Positions 6,430 to 6,453 of a stretch of DNA of 6,453 bases are shown here, piece after piece (position 1 is the first letter of the stretch; each line of letters begins with the position of its first letter). The DNA is from JAAAOH01 sp046540795. Lineage in GTDB: Bacteria; Spirochaetota; Spirochaetia; DSM-27196; PWMO01. Location of the stretch: NCBI GenBank assembly GCA_046540795.1, contig JBKHEN010000142.1:1-6453 (forward strand), given 5' to 3'. The position numbers and the translations under genes were made by a program. A model generated the notes under the pieces. It ran no database searches. It saw only the letters and a program-made list of their open reading frames with translations, and had not been told where the DNA came from.

Positions 6430-6453
6430 GCGTTGTGGGTGCCCGGCCGCCCG

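Overview
The window reads as an ordinary GC-rich bacterial chromosome (roughly 55-60% G+C by eye) with five protein-coding genes packed tightly on both strands. No RNA genes, mobile elements or CRISPR array are visible. The gene set suggests a spirochaete or a relative, but this is inference from family knowledge and no marker gene is present to prove it. It rests on a eukaryote-like UDPGP-family uridylyltransferase, a DHH 'exopolyphosphatase-like' protein, a fused DAK2-DegV protein and an FbaB-type aldolase.

Layout. Positions 1-1524 (minus) hold a UDP-sugar pyrophosphorylase of the UGP family, cut by the left edge. A 173-base divergent spacer (1525-1697) carries a candidate promoter for each side. 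Positions 1698-2636 (plus) hold a DHH/DHHA1 phosphoesterase-like protein whose DHH signature reads Asn-His-Met. It converges, with only 20 bases between stop codons, on a two-gene minus-strand operon. The first gene of that operon (3313-5118) is a fusion of the fatty acid kinase domains FakA_N and FakA_L with a DegV/FakB fatty-acid-binding domain. The second gene (2657-3316) is plsY, joined to it by an ATGA stop/start overlap. A second divergent spacer (5119-5361) separates this operon from fbaB (5362-6429, plus), a complete class I fructose-1,6-bisphosphate aldolase with a good promoter and ribosome binding site.

How the genes fit together. The most coherent unit is the operon. A FakA-FakB protein would phosphorylate a bound fatty acid to acyl-phosphate, and PlsY uses acyl-phosphate directly to acylate glycerol-3-phosphate. 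One transcript would therefore encode a short route from free fatty acid to lysophosphatidic acid. The aldolase (glycolysis/gluconeogenesis) and the uridylyltransferase (UDP-sugar supply) are central carbon genes with their own promoters. The DHH protein has no evident link to its neighbours.

Points worth a second look are the FakA-FakB fusion coupled to plsY, the altered DHH motif, the divergent nucleotide-binding loop of the uridylyltransferase, and several repeats in the two divergent promoter regions. I see no clear evidence of a wholly new system.
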